Notes: generated by a model from the sequence alone, not told the origin. A stretch of 64,000 nt of DNA from Prorocentrum cordatum (GCA_963575745.1 CAUYUJ010006491.1:173942-237941); one strand, 5' to 3'; positions 51,906-63,787 are shown, numbered from the stretch's first letter. Translations and numbers: made by a program.

Positions 51906-52549
51906 TGAGTGTGCGTGCACAGTCGATTTGAAAGGGATGCGGGGGGGGGGTCGAAAGCTGTTTGGTAGGGATCACATGAATTCATCTTTCCAATGCACGG
52001 CGGGCATCGTATGTAAACTGAACATTCCCAGGGGGGATAAGTCTGGCTTCGGGAAAGTTGTGGTTCCCATTTCTGTTATATGAAAGAGATTAGTTCTATG
52101 TGGAACAGTCTTGTCGTTCAATATATGCGATGCAGTTTAGGTTGTGGCATCCATGTTTTGCGATCTACGGTTCTTATCTCGTATCTCATTTATCTCACAC
52201 CAGGAAACTGACACATATGGGCGCCCATCCCCCAATAGAATCTGGCGGGCCCTTGAGGCAGAGGGGCCCTGACGCTCTCTCTGGTCCCCCACTCGGGCCG
52301 CCACTTGGGCCTCCTAGACCTCGCGGAGCGGCCCACGATCGCTCACGGTAACTTCGACACAGCCCCAAATGCTACCAAGAGAGCCCCTGAGGGCTTCAGA
52401 GGCCCCCGAGCACGCCCCCGAGAAACCGACATGTTTCAAAAACGTATGGGACATACATTTTTTGAAGTATTTCTACATCTATACACATATAGATATAGAT
52501 ATATGGATATAGATAGAATGCTTTTCTCCCTCTCGCGTTCCCGCCTCCG

Positions 52550-53220
52550 ATGAACCTCCAGGGCTTCGGCATGGCCCCCAGGAGACCCTCCGACAGGGTC
52601 ACGAGGGGTCCCCCAAGTTGTCCCAGAAAACCCAAAGACACCCCAAAGACGCCCCAAGACGCTCGAGCCCCCCAGAGGTCCCCTATACGGCCCCACAAGA
52701 GGCAGCCAGAGGCTCCCCAGAGGGCCCCAAAATGCCAGCAAGAGGGCCCAAAAGCTTGTAACACCCCTCCCCGCAGCCCCCCGTCACCTTCCCACCCCCC
52801 CGCACCCCGCACCTCCGTCCGGCTTCCGAGCCCTCAGTGTCCCCTTAGAGGCCACGCGAGAGGCCCCCACGAGGCCCTCAGCACGCGTCAGGGCCCCGAC
52901 GAAACCCCGAAAGGTTCCCAGAGACTCCTAGCAACGTTGCCTCGGTTCCCCTTCTTAGAAACCCTGCCACTTTCCAGACTCCCCACACCCCACGCCTTAC
53001 TTTCCCAACCACCTGCGCCCTACACCTCCGACAGCACCACCTTCCAAGCCCTCTGGCTCCCCCACGACTCCGCCCAAGACGCTCCCACGAGGCCCCCAAA
53101 CACCTTCCCAACCCCCTGCGTCTCACACCTCCGACATGCACCAGAGCCTTTTATGTTCCCCCCAGGGACCGCCCAAGAGGCTCCCGTGAGGCCCCCAACA
53201 CGCGCCAAAAGGACCCGACG
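52550..53220. repeat. Degenerate CCCAAGACGCCCC-type repeat
   Basis: CCCAGA, CCCCAAGACG and AGGCCCCC motifs recur. The reverse complement resembles the GGGCCGTCTTGGGG region at 24474-25720. The 317-codon frame across it is Pro/Thr-rich and has no known domain, so I do not call it a gene. Confidence 0.55.
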
Positions 53221-53789
53221 AAATTTTCAAAGTCTCCCAGAAACCCCTAGCAACGTTGCCTCGCCTCTCTTGTTCAAGGACCCCCACCACCTTCCCCACC
53301 CCCTACACCCCGCGCCTTTCGACCCACATCTCAATTCATCTCCACGACCTTCTCGGCGGCGCCTTCACCACCGCGGTGAGCAAGAAACCAGCCAAGAAGT
53401 CGAAACAGTGAGAAGTACCCACGGCGCAACCCGCCCACCGAGGCACGCAGTATTTTTCACAGCGAAGAAGGGGACACTCCCCCGTCGCACGGGCACGGGA
53501 TAGCGCGGCGTCGGGACCACCTACTCACCACGTGTGAAAAATACATCATCGCTCCCGATGAGCGGTGCCATCGCTGTTCTCAGGCTTCAGCGCGAGCGCA
53601 CTCCCTGGTTTCCCGCGTCCTTCCGCCCCGACTTTCCAACCCCAGGCCAGCCCATCACCGACATCTTGAGCCGACAGAGTCTGGGCGATTCGCACGCCGT
53701 GCACTCGCGCACCATGCCTAGACTTGAAACGAAGCGCAGCAGGCTTCAAATCTGGTTTATATATATATATATAGATCTATGAATATGTA

Positions 53790-54425
53790 CATGTATGTAG
53801 TGTACAACTTATGTGGTGCAAATTAGGTCGTACAGTGTAGGTAATGCCATCTATTTGGGCCCGTACATGTGGTGCAGTCTATGTGGTGCAATCAGTGTGG
53901 TACAATTTATGCGGTGCGGTCTACGTTGTGCAATCTACGCTGTGCAATCTATAGTGTGCAGCCCATGCTGGCAGTATGCTTCGGGCGATCTAGTTGTTGC
54001 ACTCGATGTGTTGCAATCGATGCGGTGTAGTATTGGTCACGGAGCCGATGTAGAATATGACATGCGGTGCAAGGTATGCAGTGCGGTTTCTGTGGTGATG
54101 TCAACGCTGTGCAGTCCATGTTGTGCACCCGATGAGGTGCACTGCGTGTGTCGCAGCCTCGTTGGTGTAATCTATGTTGTGCAATTGATTTTAACAAACG
54201 AGTTGACACACCCCACGCCCTTGCAAACATCCCACCCACCCGCAACTTGGCTTGCAACACCTATGTGGTGACGATTGCAATGAGTGTTTGGAGTTAGCTG
54301 GCCCATCTCTGCGGACGCGCCAACCCAAGCGCGCGCGTGCAGCGGCCAGCTAGTTTGGCGCGACCGACGCGGCCGCGGTGGCGCTGACTGCTGGGCACAT
54401 CCCAGCTGAGCGACGACACCGACGA
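53790..54425 (+). repeat. TGTGGTGCAATCTATG repeats and composite dispersed repeat (copy 2)
   Basis: Degenerate ~15-20 bp GTGGTGCAATCTATGTGGTG-like units at 53805-54190. CATCCCACCCACCCGCAAC (~54227) follows, then GCGGCCAGCTAGT with GGCGCGACCGACGCGG (~54341-54375), leading into the GAC array. Confidence 0.75.
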
Positions 54426-54844
54426 CGTCTCCAACCACTTCGACGCCGACAACGACGACGACGACGACACCGACGACGACGACGACGCCGACGCCGACGA
54501 CGACGATGAAAACGACGACGACGATGACGACGCCGACGACGACGACAACGACGACACCGACGACGACGACGTCAACGACGCCGACGACGACGACGACGAC
54601 GACGGCGGCGACGACGACGACGCCGACGTCGACGACGAAGATGACGACGACGCCGACGCCGACGACGACGACGAAGACGACGACGACGTCGCCAACGAAG
54701 ACGACGACGAGGGAGGAGGGAGGACGACGACGCGACGACAACGACGACAACGACGAGGGAGGAGGGAGGACGGCGACGACGCGAACGACGAAGAAGGAGG
54801 AAGGACGGCGACGCCGACGACGACAACGACGAGGGAGGAGGGAA

Positions 54845-54887
<43 letters not shown>

Positions 54888-55330
54888 CGACGAAATAGGA
54901 GGGACGACGACGAGACGCCGACGACGGACGACGACGACGACGAGGGAGGAGGAGGAAGGACGACCACGGCGACAACGACGACGGAAACGACCACGACGCC
55001 AAAGAGGACGACGACGACGAACACGAGGAAAGACAGAGGACGACGTAGGCGACGACGACGACGACGCCGGAGGAGGGAGGACGACGACGACGACAACGAC
55101 GACGACGACGGCGACGAAATAGGAGGGACGACGACGAGACGCCGACGACGGACGACGACGACGACGAGGGAGGAGGAGGAAGGACGACCACGGCGACAAC
55201 GACGACGGGAACGACCACGACGCCAAAGAGGACGACGACGACGAACACGAGGAAAGACAGAGGACGACGTAGGCGACGACGACGACGACGCGGGAGGAGG
55301 GAGGACGGCGACGACGACGACGACGACGAC
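54425..55330. repeat. (GAC)n-rich array with internal 224-bp duplication
   Basis: GAC triplets interspersed with GAGGGAGGAGGGAGGAC-like units. The segment containing CGACGAAATAGGAGGGACGA occurs at about 54888 and 55112, and the following ~180 bp are nearly identical between the two copies. Frames encode only Arg/Ser/Val/Thr homopolymer-like strings. Confidence 0.93.
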
Positions 55331-55359
55331 TGCAACGCAAGAGCGCGCGCGCACGCTTT

Positions 55360-55830
55360 TGTTGAAAATCCGTGTTTGCGAAACCTTGTGGTTTTGTAGG
55401 TTATTTGGACACACGATTTTGAAATCCTTCCGAAACCGATGGGTTTTGAAGGATTTCGGCATACGCGCGCGACGACGCGCGCGTCTGCACTTCGTCTCAT
55501 TTGTTGCAGGGGATTCTCGCGACGGTACACGCGCAAGAGCGTTCGACAGATGTCGACATGCGCGCGCGCGAAGCCCGCTTGGTTGCATTTTGTGAAAATC
55601 TCGAAAGGCTTATGGTTTTGTTAAGATTTCGCAGGAGCTCGCGCGTAAGCTTTTTTAGCAAATCAGTGTTGCGAAACCCTGTGTGTTTGTATGTGTTTTT
55701 GGGAACTCGATTGCGAAATCCTTCCGACACCGAAGGTTTTTGAAGGATTTCGGCATGCGCGCGCGACGACGCGCGCGTGTGCACTTCGTCCGTTTTTTTG
55801 GCAAGGGATTCGTGAATAAGTCTTATGTTG
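55360..55830 (+). repeat. Dispersed GCGCGCG-hairpin repeat, two head-to-tail copies
   Basis: Copies at about 55360-55590 and 55650-55830 share GCGAAACC, GAAATCCTTCCGA and TTTTGAAGGATTTCGGCAT. Both then carry an inverted repeat GCGCGCG-ACGA-CGCGCGC, followed by CACTTCGTC. Partial relatives lie at 50745 and 51740. Confidence 0.8.
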
Positions 55831-55952
55831 GAACAAAACATGTCCCCGCGTACCAGTTTTTCTTTATTTTCTTTTCTTTTACAAGGGAACCTCAGGGGGG
55901 GCATTACCGCCCCTCCGGGATAGTGTAAATTCATACTTAGGATGGCATGTGG

Positions 55953-55955
55953 TCG

Positions 55956-56006
<51 letters not shown>

Positions 56007-56022
56007 CATATATATATATATA
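55953..56022. repeat. (TCA)n and (TA)n microsatellites
   Basis: GTC/ATC triplets at 55953-56005 followed by (TA)n at 56006-56022. Confidence 0.95.
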
Positions 56023-56114
56023 TGATTTATATACCCGAAAGGGGGGCGGCGAACGCCGGGTGGGGGGGTAGAGTCTATTCTTTTTTAGAAAGGAGAATTT
56101 ATGTGCTGCGCAGT

Positions 56115-56320
56115 CTAGGTGGGCGGCGACGGGGCGGCGACGGCGGCCGCGTGGCCGCCAGATCGACGACGCGGCCCAGACGTGGGGCGGCGACGGGGCG
56201 GCGACGGCGGCCACATCGCCGCCACACCGAAGACACGGTCCAAACGACGGGCGGCGACGGGGCGGCGACGGGGCGGCGACGGCGGCCATGTAGCCGCCAG
56301 ACCGAAGATGCCGCCCAGTT
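56115..56320. repeat. Three-copy ~75-bp repeat, GGCGGCGACGGGGCGGCGAC core
   Basis: Units contain GGCGGCGACGGGGCGGCGAC, GGCGGCCA/GGCGGCCG, then GCCGCCA and GACG segments. Confidence 0.85.
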
Positions 56321-56452
56321 CCTTAGAGCATAAATAAGAACCCCTAAGGGTACACGCTGTTTGGGGAACGTTGTGCAGCACCCACACAGCTGGAGGGCGG
56401 ATTGTTTCTTTCCCAAACGGGCCTGTCGCTGGGCATTGTCTTCTCCAGTGCA

Positions 56453-56476
56453 TTTATATATATATATATATACATG

Positions 56477-56510
<34 letters not shown>

Positions 56511-56568
56511 CACATGTAAACGTATATATACATATTTATGTATATATATATATATATATATATATGTA
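56453..56568. repeat. (TA)n/(CA)n microsatellites
   Basis: Alternating TA runs with CACACACA and ACACATG interruptions. Confidence 0.95.
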
Positions 56569-56802
56569 GTTTGTTGCTAAACGTGTGGAAGGTGAAGCCT
56601 TTACAACACGGTGTCTCGCCTGAGTGGCAGGCTCACTGGGCGCTCGTCTTTCAAGAGGGGCGCCTCCCGCAGGGGACAGAAGAGTGCGTGTAGTGACCTC
56701 TGAGACAGGGGACTTGGGGCGCGAGGGTGTTTTGCAGCGTCGTTGATGCATCCTTGGCGCTCACTTCCGTCCCCCCCCCGTCTTCCTCGTCTCTTTCCTC
56801 TT

Positions 56803-56823
56803 CCCTAGCCACTGCGACTCAAG
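56803..56823 (+). other. Possible highly diverged spliced-leader relic
   Basis: CCCTAGCCACTGCGACTCAAG (read as CCCTAGCCAC + TGCGACTCAAG) matches the DinoSL core at 16 of 21 positions without gaps and ends in CTCAAG. It lies 64 nt upstream of an ATG (56888). A match this weak could be chance in 64 kb, so this is only a candidate. Confidence 0.3.
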
Positions 56824-56887
56824 ACGGCGTTCAGCTGTTCCGTTGACCAGTGGAATTGTGGACTTCAGTTTGTGATTGTTTGTTGCG

Positions 56888-58280
56888 ATGGCATGTGGTG
56901 ACGGCCCCAATTTGGCGTGTGGTCATGTATCTTCCATCGCCACCCGGGCGCTGCAGCTCGTCACGGCGTTTTCTGACAAACGCCGTTTGGCGTTACACAG
57001 TGTTTTGTGCGTAGGTGTCGACGCGCATTTCTGCTCTTGTCCGTTGCTGCCTTCAGCATATTGGCGTTGCCCACCAGTGCCGGCGTCATTTTTCGCATCC
57101 GTGGGAAAGCCGACTCCATGAAAACAGCTGGAAAACGAGCTTTGTTCGGGCCTTCTGGGCTCCAGTGTTCGAGTCCGTGCCGCGCGATGGCAAGGTCGTG
57201 CTCGCTGGGTTGCATGGAGGAGATCGTGTTCATCTTGTTTCGCCTTCTGCATGCGTCGCGAAGCCCTTGGATCTGTATCGCGCCACCCGATGCTGCCAGG
57301 GTGTGCGCAACAGCAGCTTGTTTCACAACCGGCTGTGGCACAGGCCCAGTGTGATAACCATGTGGAGTTGTACCGAAAGCTTGTGGAAGCGCACAATTCG
57401 TCTGTTGTGAATCTCCACAGAGTCCTGGACGGGCATGTGGGTGTTTTCCATCGTCTCATTCCGTGAGTTCCCTTTCCTCTTTTCAATATGCTTCAGTTTT
57501 TTTTTGGCAGTGCGGTCGGACGGGAAATCTCATAGCTGAACACTCGCATTGGCATCCAGTCGGCTGCTTGTGTGCGCGTGAGAAACTCAAGGACCTCATC
57601 CAGATGCTGGTCGCCGAGGTCGCCCCGACTGCTATCAAACACATGTTTTCTGATCGTCAAGGCAGCCACCAGTGCCCCGTTGGTCGCAAGCCTCGACGAA
57701 ACTGATGGCTAGAAATTCGCTGAGCAGGCGGCGTAGTTCTCTTCGCCGTTGAAGCCGCTCCAAGCAAAAGTCGAGGAGTCAGATGCGTTGGCCCCTGTCA
57801 TTGCGCAGTCTTCCCTCCCTCCTTCTTCGTCGGCCGCAAGCACGACGCCAGCTCACTCTGGCGTTGTTGATCGCGTGTGCAAGTTTAGGCGGCGGCGCAT
57901 CGACTCGAGCTTGTTTTTCATAATCCTGCCGGGCGCGTCATTGAGGGCGAAGCTGCAGCGGGGAGGCGATCGCCTGGCCCTCGTGAGGGCAGTGTGTTGG
58001 CCATCATGGGGGCAGTGTGCCGCGCAGCGCCAGCCCTCGATGGTTCGCCCCGACGGCGAAGCCGATGCAATCTTTACGATTGGACAGCACTGCTGACCGA
58101 ACCGCAGCTGAAGACTGTCATGATCCGACGACGTCGCAGCTCTTCGGAGGAGGGCGTTGCGACGACGCGCCGCAGACCGAACCCCCCAAAAGTGCAGACT
58201 TTGGTCCAGCACCAGCTGCTGCGCGGCTGGCCCTCGACAGGTGCTGTTCTGAGCCGGATGTCGACTGAAGGCGCGCTGGG
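56888..58280 (+). CDS. Possible multi-exon or decayed gene, unrecognised product
   Basis: No single frame spans it, but several pieces look like protein: MACGDGPNLACGHVSSIATR from the ATG at 56888; HNSSVVNLHRVLDGHVGVFH (~57389-57448); EKLKDLIQMLVAEVAPTAIK (~57580-57640). A GTGAGT donor-like site follows at 57461, and a T-rich tract with CAG lies near 57505-57510. The frames on either side of that simplest intron do not join without a stop, so I cannot give an exon model. No family is recognised. Confidence 0.22.
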
Positions 58281-58429
58281 GCGATTTCCTCGTTGTGCAT
58301 TTTTTTTTTGGTCGTCGCCGCAGGATCTTCGTTCCTGTTCTTTCTCGCCTGTTTCGTCTTCAACCCGTTCGAGCTCAGTGCGTGTGGTGGGCCCTACCTT
58401 TCCCAAAAGGGCAACCCGCAATCGTATTC

Positions 58430-58670
58430 GCCTCTCGGCCACGGTCCACCTCCTTCTCCTTTTCCTCTCTCCTTCCTGTCTACCTTCTTCCTCTTGATCT
58501 TTCGCATCCCTCCTCGTCGTCCTACCTTTTCGTCCCAGTATCTCCTTATTCTTCCTCCTCTTCCGCCTCTTCCGCCGTGCTCTGTCCCCTCCTCCCTCTC
58601 CACCTTCCTTCTTGTCCTCCATCGCTTTCGTCTACCTCTTCCCCCTCTACTCCTGAGCCATGCTCGTGCC
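58430..58670. repeat. C/T-rich tract
   Basis: CTCC/TTCC-rich sequence with compositional open frames and no gene. Confidence 0.7.
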
Positions 58671-59104
58671 CTCTTGAGCTTGACGGGGGTCTACCATGAA
58701 TATGTTGGGCACTTCGCTGCCTCCCCTTTCCTGTCATTCGCCTCCTTCTCTCATGTGGTCTCTGTCGTTCCGTTGCATATCCGTGGTCGCAGTCAGCTTC
58801 ATGTTCTTCATCATGGCTGTGTATTTTTGTGTTTCCGTGTTCGTGCCGATCATTTTGTATGGGCAGCGCCCAAGGGCACTACCCTCCATTTCCCAGGGTT
58901 TCGTACGAGCCGCAACGGGTGCCAGACCCCCCTCCCTCATCCCGTGTCCCGGGGGTTTCGTGCTGGGCGCACGGTGCCGCCGACGACTCGTGCCCCCCCC
59001 CTCCCTGTGGGAGTGAGGGGTGGGTCTCCCTCCCCCCTCCTTTGTGGGAGTTGGGGTGGGTCTCCCTGTGGGCATTGGGGATGGGCCTCCTTATGGGCCG
59101 AAAG

Positions 59105-59420
59105 TTTCGGAGGACCCCTAAGGAATTCCAAATCGAGTCTTCAAGATTCTTGAAGGAGTCTTGAGGTTTCCCTCGGGTTTGCTGAGGATCCTTGATGTTT
59201 CCTTAGGAACCCAAGAGAATTCCTGAGGGTTCCAAGAAGAAGCCTTCGGAATCCCGAAGATTCCCGGAGGATCCTCAGGATTCGCGAGGGGCTCGGGAGG
59301 ATTCCTGAGCGCTCACAAGCGCCCCTGGGAGCTCCCATTCCCTCCTGGAGGTTCCAAGCATCCCAGAGGTTCTGCACACCCCTGGAATTTTCGAGCATCT
59401 CAGTGTTTCGTACTGGCCCG
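59105..59420. repeat. Degenerate ~11-15 bp repeat, GATTCCTGAGG motif
   Basis: GGATTCC, TCCTGAGG, TCCAAG and CCCGAAG motifs recur at short intervals. No gene is seen. Confidence 0.6.
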
Positions 59421-59704
59421 CACTGGTGGTGCTCGCAGGGTCCTTCTGGAGGGTTCGTGCTTCTCGGGGGTTTCGTATACCAGCCCGCAGTTGCGGTGCC
59501 GCCAGCACGAATGCCACAGGGTAGACAACCCCAAGGGGCGGGGGGATTTCGCTCCGCACTAGGCACCGCCCACATCTATCAATATTCCTCTCTCTTGCAT
59601 TTCCTTTGTGACTGCGTTTGTTTTTCTTTTCCCATGATGTCCTCCCGCTGCCGCTCATCGCTTCATTGGACCAGTTCAAGCCGCGGCCTGCGCAGGAGCA
59701 GGCG

Positions 59705-60163
59705 ATGCTCCGTCGCGAGCGAGACAGGCTGCACAAAAAAGTCGACAAGGCGGGGTGGACCCACGAGCACTGCTATCTGTGCCTGGGGTTCAATCTGGGG
59801 ACAGAGTCAGGGGTGGCGGCCTTCCGAGCAGGCCCCCCGCCTTTTGAGTGCAAGGCGTGCGGGGCGTTGCTTGTGAGGGGCCGTCCCCTTCCAAGAAGCC
59901 CTTTGCCTTATCAGAAGGCCCCCCCGCTGGCACTGCCCCCTCGTGCCCGCCGCCGAGTCGAGCTCTGCTACATGATGAAGTCAAAGAACGCTCGAGGCGT
60001 GCTTGTGCATTTTGTGCACCCCGCCTGGCTCTCGAACGTGATACGACGATACGACCCATCACGCCCTCATGTAGGAGATTGGGGAATTTGGATGCGCTTT
60101 AGAAAACATGACAATCAGATGCTGTACAGGAAGAGGTCCAAGCGCGCGGTGGTCGCAAGGTAA
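59705..60163 (+). CDS. Hypothetical zinc-ribbon-like protein
   Basis: 152 aa from the ATG at 59705. The frame is open upstream to a TTG at 59618, and a pyrimidine tract followed by CAG sites upstream could mark a splice acceptor. A basic N-terminal helix (MLRRERDRLHKKVDKAGW) is followed by two Cys pairs (HCYLCLG and FECKACG, ~24 residues apart), which could form a zinc ribbon. A basic C-terminal half follows (VELCYMMKSKNARGVLVHF, WIWMRFRKHDNQMLYRKRSK with one base-frame caveat). The residue composition is more protein-like than other frames here. No family is recognised. It may be a terminal exon. Confidence 0.35.
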   Translation: MLRRERDRLHKKVDKAGWTHEHCYLCLGFNLGTESGVAAFRAGPPPFECKACGALLVRGRPLPRSPLPYQKAPPLALPPRARRRVELCYMMKSKNARGVLVHFVHPAWLSNVIRRYDPSRPHVGDWGIWMRFRKHDNQMLYRKRSKRAVVAR

Positions 60164-60436
60164 CGATAGCAAGGCCGCCAGGCCCGAAGGCCCCGACGCA
60201 ATGCCGCCCCCCCCCCCCGCAGGGGTCATGCCAGGGGCAGAAGTTGACCGCAAGGGGTCCAGCCTGCCGGCCGCGATGCCACTCAGTCGTGTCCAACTTG
60301 ACGGAAGGTGCGATTCAATTTGACGGAAGGCGCCGACCCAGATCAGCCCCGCTTCGCAGCCACGAGCCACAGGGAAACCCAACAAGAATCACCGATTTAA
60401 GTCTCCGCTCGCATTGTCGTCAAGCCAAAGCCGACG

Positions 60437-60515
60437 GGTAAGCGCGCAAGGCTTGTCTGATCAACGCGACCCCTGGGCAAGCGCACCAGGCTTGCACGAT
60501 CAATGCGATATAGTG
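60437..60515. repeat. Two-copy ~41-bp tandem repeat
   Basis: Adjacent copies of GCAAGGCTTG/CCAGGCTTG with GATCAACGCGA/GATCAATGCGA. Confidence 0.75.
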
Positions 60516-62630
60516 CCACTGCCGGCAGGGACTCCCACCACCAGGAGAGTTCGAGCTTAGGTGTCATCTCGTTCCGCAATGGCCACTGTAAGCGAAGTGA
60601 AGTGAGGTGTTTGCAATACATGTGGCGAGCGCACTCTCCAGCGGACACCAGCTTGCCGCAGGCAAGGGTAACTTCACGGCCAGGCTTCCACCTCGGTGAA
60701 ACGCTTGAGTAGTACTCGCAGTTCTGGGGAGTTGGTCAACGCTTGGGTGAGCCGCTAACATGAAGCTTCCTGTGCAACTCGTGTCGCTTCTCTTGCCACC
60801 GTAAGAGCTTCCCCTATGGCAGGTGGCGCTGGAACGTGTCGAAAGATCTCCAGGCTCGAGCCTCGGCGACTGGTCGGCCAGGCGACTGACAGTCGTTGCT
60901 GCAGTGGCCGCCAGTCGACCGCCCAGTCGGGCGGTCGGCAACCAGCGCGGCAGCCACCGCGACGGGGACCGCGGTCGAAATCACGCGATTGGTTGACTGT
61001 GGTCCCAGACCTCCGACTCCGTGTGTGTTTCAATATTGTGTTTGTTCCCTGATTTCGGCCTCTCGGGCCTCGGGGGTGTCCGAATCGATCAGGGATGAAG
61101 AAACGGGCTCCGGAAAGGGGCAGAGTGTTCTGAGGACCCCGTATTGAAAACTGATGTCGGAGTTTTCTGATTTCGAATGACGCCAGCTATGCACCAACAC
61201 CGCTGCTGGGCCCAGGCACATCATTGTCCCAGGGCCGTAGCATAAATCCGCCTCCCTTGCCAAGTTAGGAGGGCGTATACACAGATACTGGGCCCGAGGT
61301 GGGTCTGACCAGGATCAGCGTAGGTGTATGTTGGCGTCCTTCTGTGATCGGCGGCGGGCTCGGCCAGTCGCTAAGCATGCGAACTGGTTCATGCAGGGCC
61401 CCGATGCCCACCGCGTATCCGTTTTTTTGGCCGGCGAGGTGTTTGAGGCGAGGCCAGCAATTCCGCGGACAGCCTGGCCGAAAGTTCTCTCATCAATCTG
61501 TTTGGGAAGGCTCGCCAGGACGTCTCTGCACTGTGGGCATTGTGGAGCGCCTTGCAGCCCGATTGTCGGTGAGAGCTCTTTCGATATTTGGGGCATGTTT
61601 GAGTTTACAGTCGGGGCCCTGGAGAAGGAACCCTTTTCGTTGGGGAGGGGCTCCGTGTTCCTTAAGTGTTTCGCAGCTTGCCTCAGGTTTCCCTTAAGTT
61701 TTCGACAGGAAATCGAAGGTTAACTTATGGAAAAGAGGGGCCTCGTTCCTTACTTTGGGTTCCTTAGGTCAGCGCCCCGGCTGTAGTCCCGACGCCAGTA
61801 GTGTGCACTTGTGCTCTCCATGGGCTTGCGTAATGGGAAGGTCACGGCCCAGATCGAGAGCGGCAAGAATCTCAAGAACATCAAAAAGGAGGGGCAGCAG
61901 GGCCGGCAGATCGATGTTGCTACATGCTCCTTGGAATCGTTGGCAAAACAGCATCGCATCTCCAGCAGCTCATTCCAGCACAGGGTGCTCACTGGTCGGC
62001 ATCGGCATCCCTGTGCAGCAGGGCCCAGGAGGACCTCGTTTCTGCGAGATGAGCGCAGTTTCTGTTCATTTCGAGTGGGACGGCCCAGGCATGCGCAATC
62101 GCGCACGTGATGTTGCTTTCTTCTGATCAGGCACGTCAGAGCATTCTCAGTCTCTGCTCGTTGCAGGGGGGCTGGGCTTGTGGCACCACGGGCCTCGGTC
62201 CACGATGCGCCACCTGCCTCAGCGCCCACCCACCCCGCCCACCATCCGATTCTCGGTGCTCGCCGCTCGCCACCCGCCACGCGACACGCACCGCTGCCAC
62301 CACCACCCTCAACCAACCACTAAACCACGACGATGACGACGATGATGACGACGACCAGCGCCACAAACACTACCACCAGCAGCACCACTCACCACTACCC
62401 GCCAACCACAATCCACCACCGATCACCAGCCAGCACATAGCCACCACTCACCGCCCACCATCCTCCAGCCACTAGCCGCCAGCCAGCAGCCACCTGTAGG
62501 AGGAGGAGGCCGGAGGCAGGAGGTGGGGGGGAGCGAACGCCGCTTCTGCTCGCGCTTGTCAAGGGGCCCCATGTGGGCATGTCTGGGCTGACGATGAGGA
62601 AGAGGATGAGGATGTGGAGGCCGAATGCGG
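60516..62630. other. Sequence with no recognised gene
   Basis: Only short frames on both strands. A Lys-rich frame from the ATG at 61823 (MGLRNGKVTAQIESGKNLKN) is noted but unsupported. GAC/GAT triplets lie at 62330-62354. Confidence 0.35.
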
Positions 62631-62633
62631 TGG

Positions 62634-62703
62634 TGGAGGAGGAGGAGAAGGAGGAGGAGAAGGAGGAGGAGGAGGAGGAGAATGAGGAGGAGGAGGAGGA
62701 GTT
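62634..62703. repeat. (GGA)n microsatellite
   Basis: GGA triplets with GAA and ATG interruptions. Confidence 0.93.
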
Positions 62704-63766
62704 ATATCTTATGCTGAGGCTATACATGTATGTACCGTTGGACTTGGCGTAGGCATTGCGATAGCGTGACTCTGACTGCCCATTGTCGCTGCCGAGTTGG
62801 GCAGCACTGAAAGCGACGCTTCCAGGAACCTCAAAACATATCACTCGGACAAAAACAGCATGGTGCGGGGGTGCAGGCGCTGCGGAAGATAGAAAACAGG
62901 GTAGAGGAAAGCAGGAAAGATCGGAGCTGATTTCGTGAGAGATGTTTCTCGTTGCCTGATCTCCACTGAGGTGTCTGCGCTGCGAGATGCTGCGGTCTTG
63001 GTATACCTTGGCATCTAAGAGACACCGTAGCACCTAAGAAACGACACAACCAGCTTCGCAGCAATATACTACGGTCTTGGAAACCAGGGGCACGTAATAA
63101 TAAATGACGAGGGTACTGACTGGCGGAGCTGCCATGGGAGTTGCTGTGATCGAGGCCAGCCACTGACCCAAAGAAGCGCCGCGCCGAGGCAGACAACAAC
63201 TTGCCGGCCAAGCATGAAGTGCCAACGTAACCATGCACACGAGGGCGCGCAAGCACGCCCATCATGCACGAGCCTGCTCCCACCGTCAGAGCAGTCGTGC
63301 AGGGCGGGCGCACAAGCACGCCAATCGGCGAGTGGTGGCACGTCCCTTACAGGGGGGCTATCACGTGGAGACCCGTCATGCGGGGACCGACTGACGCACG
63401 GGCCGAGCACGCAGGCATCCCTGCACCTGGCGCGCACGCTACAGACAGGCATCGCATCAGCCAGAACCACCGCTGACTCTAAGAGCGAGAGACGAGAGAA
63501 CATACAACTGGACTAGGCGTCCTGAGCATAGGTCTCGAAGCACGGCGAGCAGCGACAGGCGACGTTTGCGCTAGCGTCCGGAGTTGCGGCGGGCAGGCGA
63601 CTAGCAGTTGTGGGTCTTGCTGCTCGGGGGCGCTGCCTCTAAGCGGCACCAAGAGGTATGGCAGGCAAGTGGCGTGCACGGCTGGCGCTGGCAAGTGGCA
63701 GGTGTAGGCTGCCGGTCGGGCAGGTTGGCGCAGGCATTGGAAGGGCCTGCAGGGCTTCGCCACAGT
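62704..63766. other. Sequence with no recognised gene
   Basis: Short overlapping frames only, with no domain or RNA gene recognised. Confidence 0.35.
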
Positions 63767-63767
63767 G

Positions 63768-63787
63768 TCTGTGTGTGTGTGTGTGTG
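63768..63787. repeat. (GT)n microsatellite at retrocopy 5' junction
   Basis: About ten GT dinucleotides that run directly into the spliced-leader relic. Confidence 0.93.

Noticed and set aside
52550-53503. 317-codon Pro/Thr-rich frame
   Set aside because: It follows a degenerate CCCCAAGACG repeat; no domain or residue pattern supports a protein.
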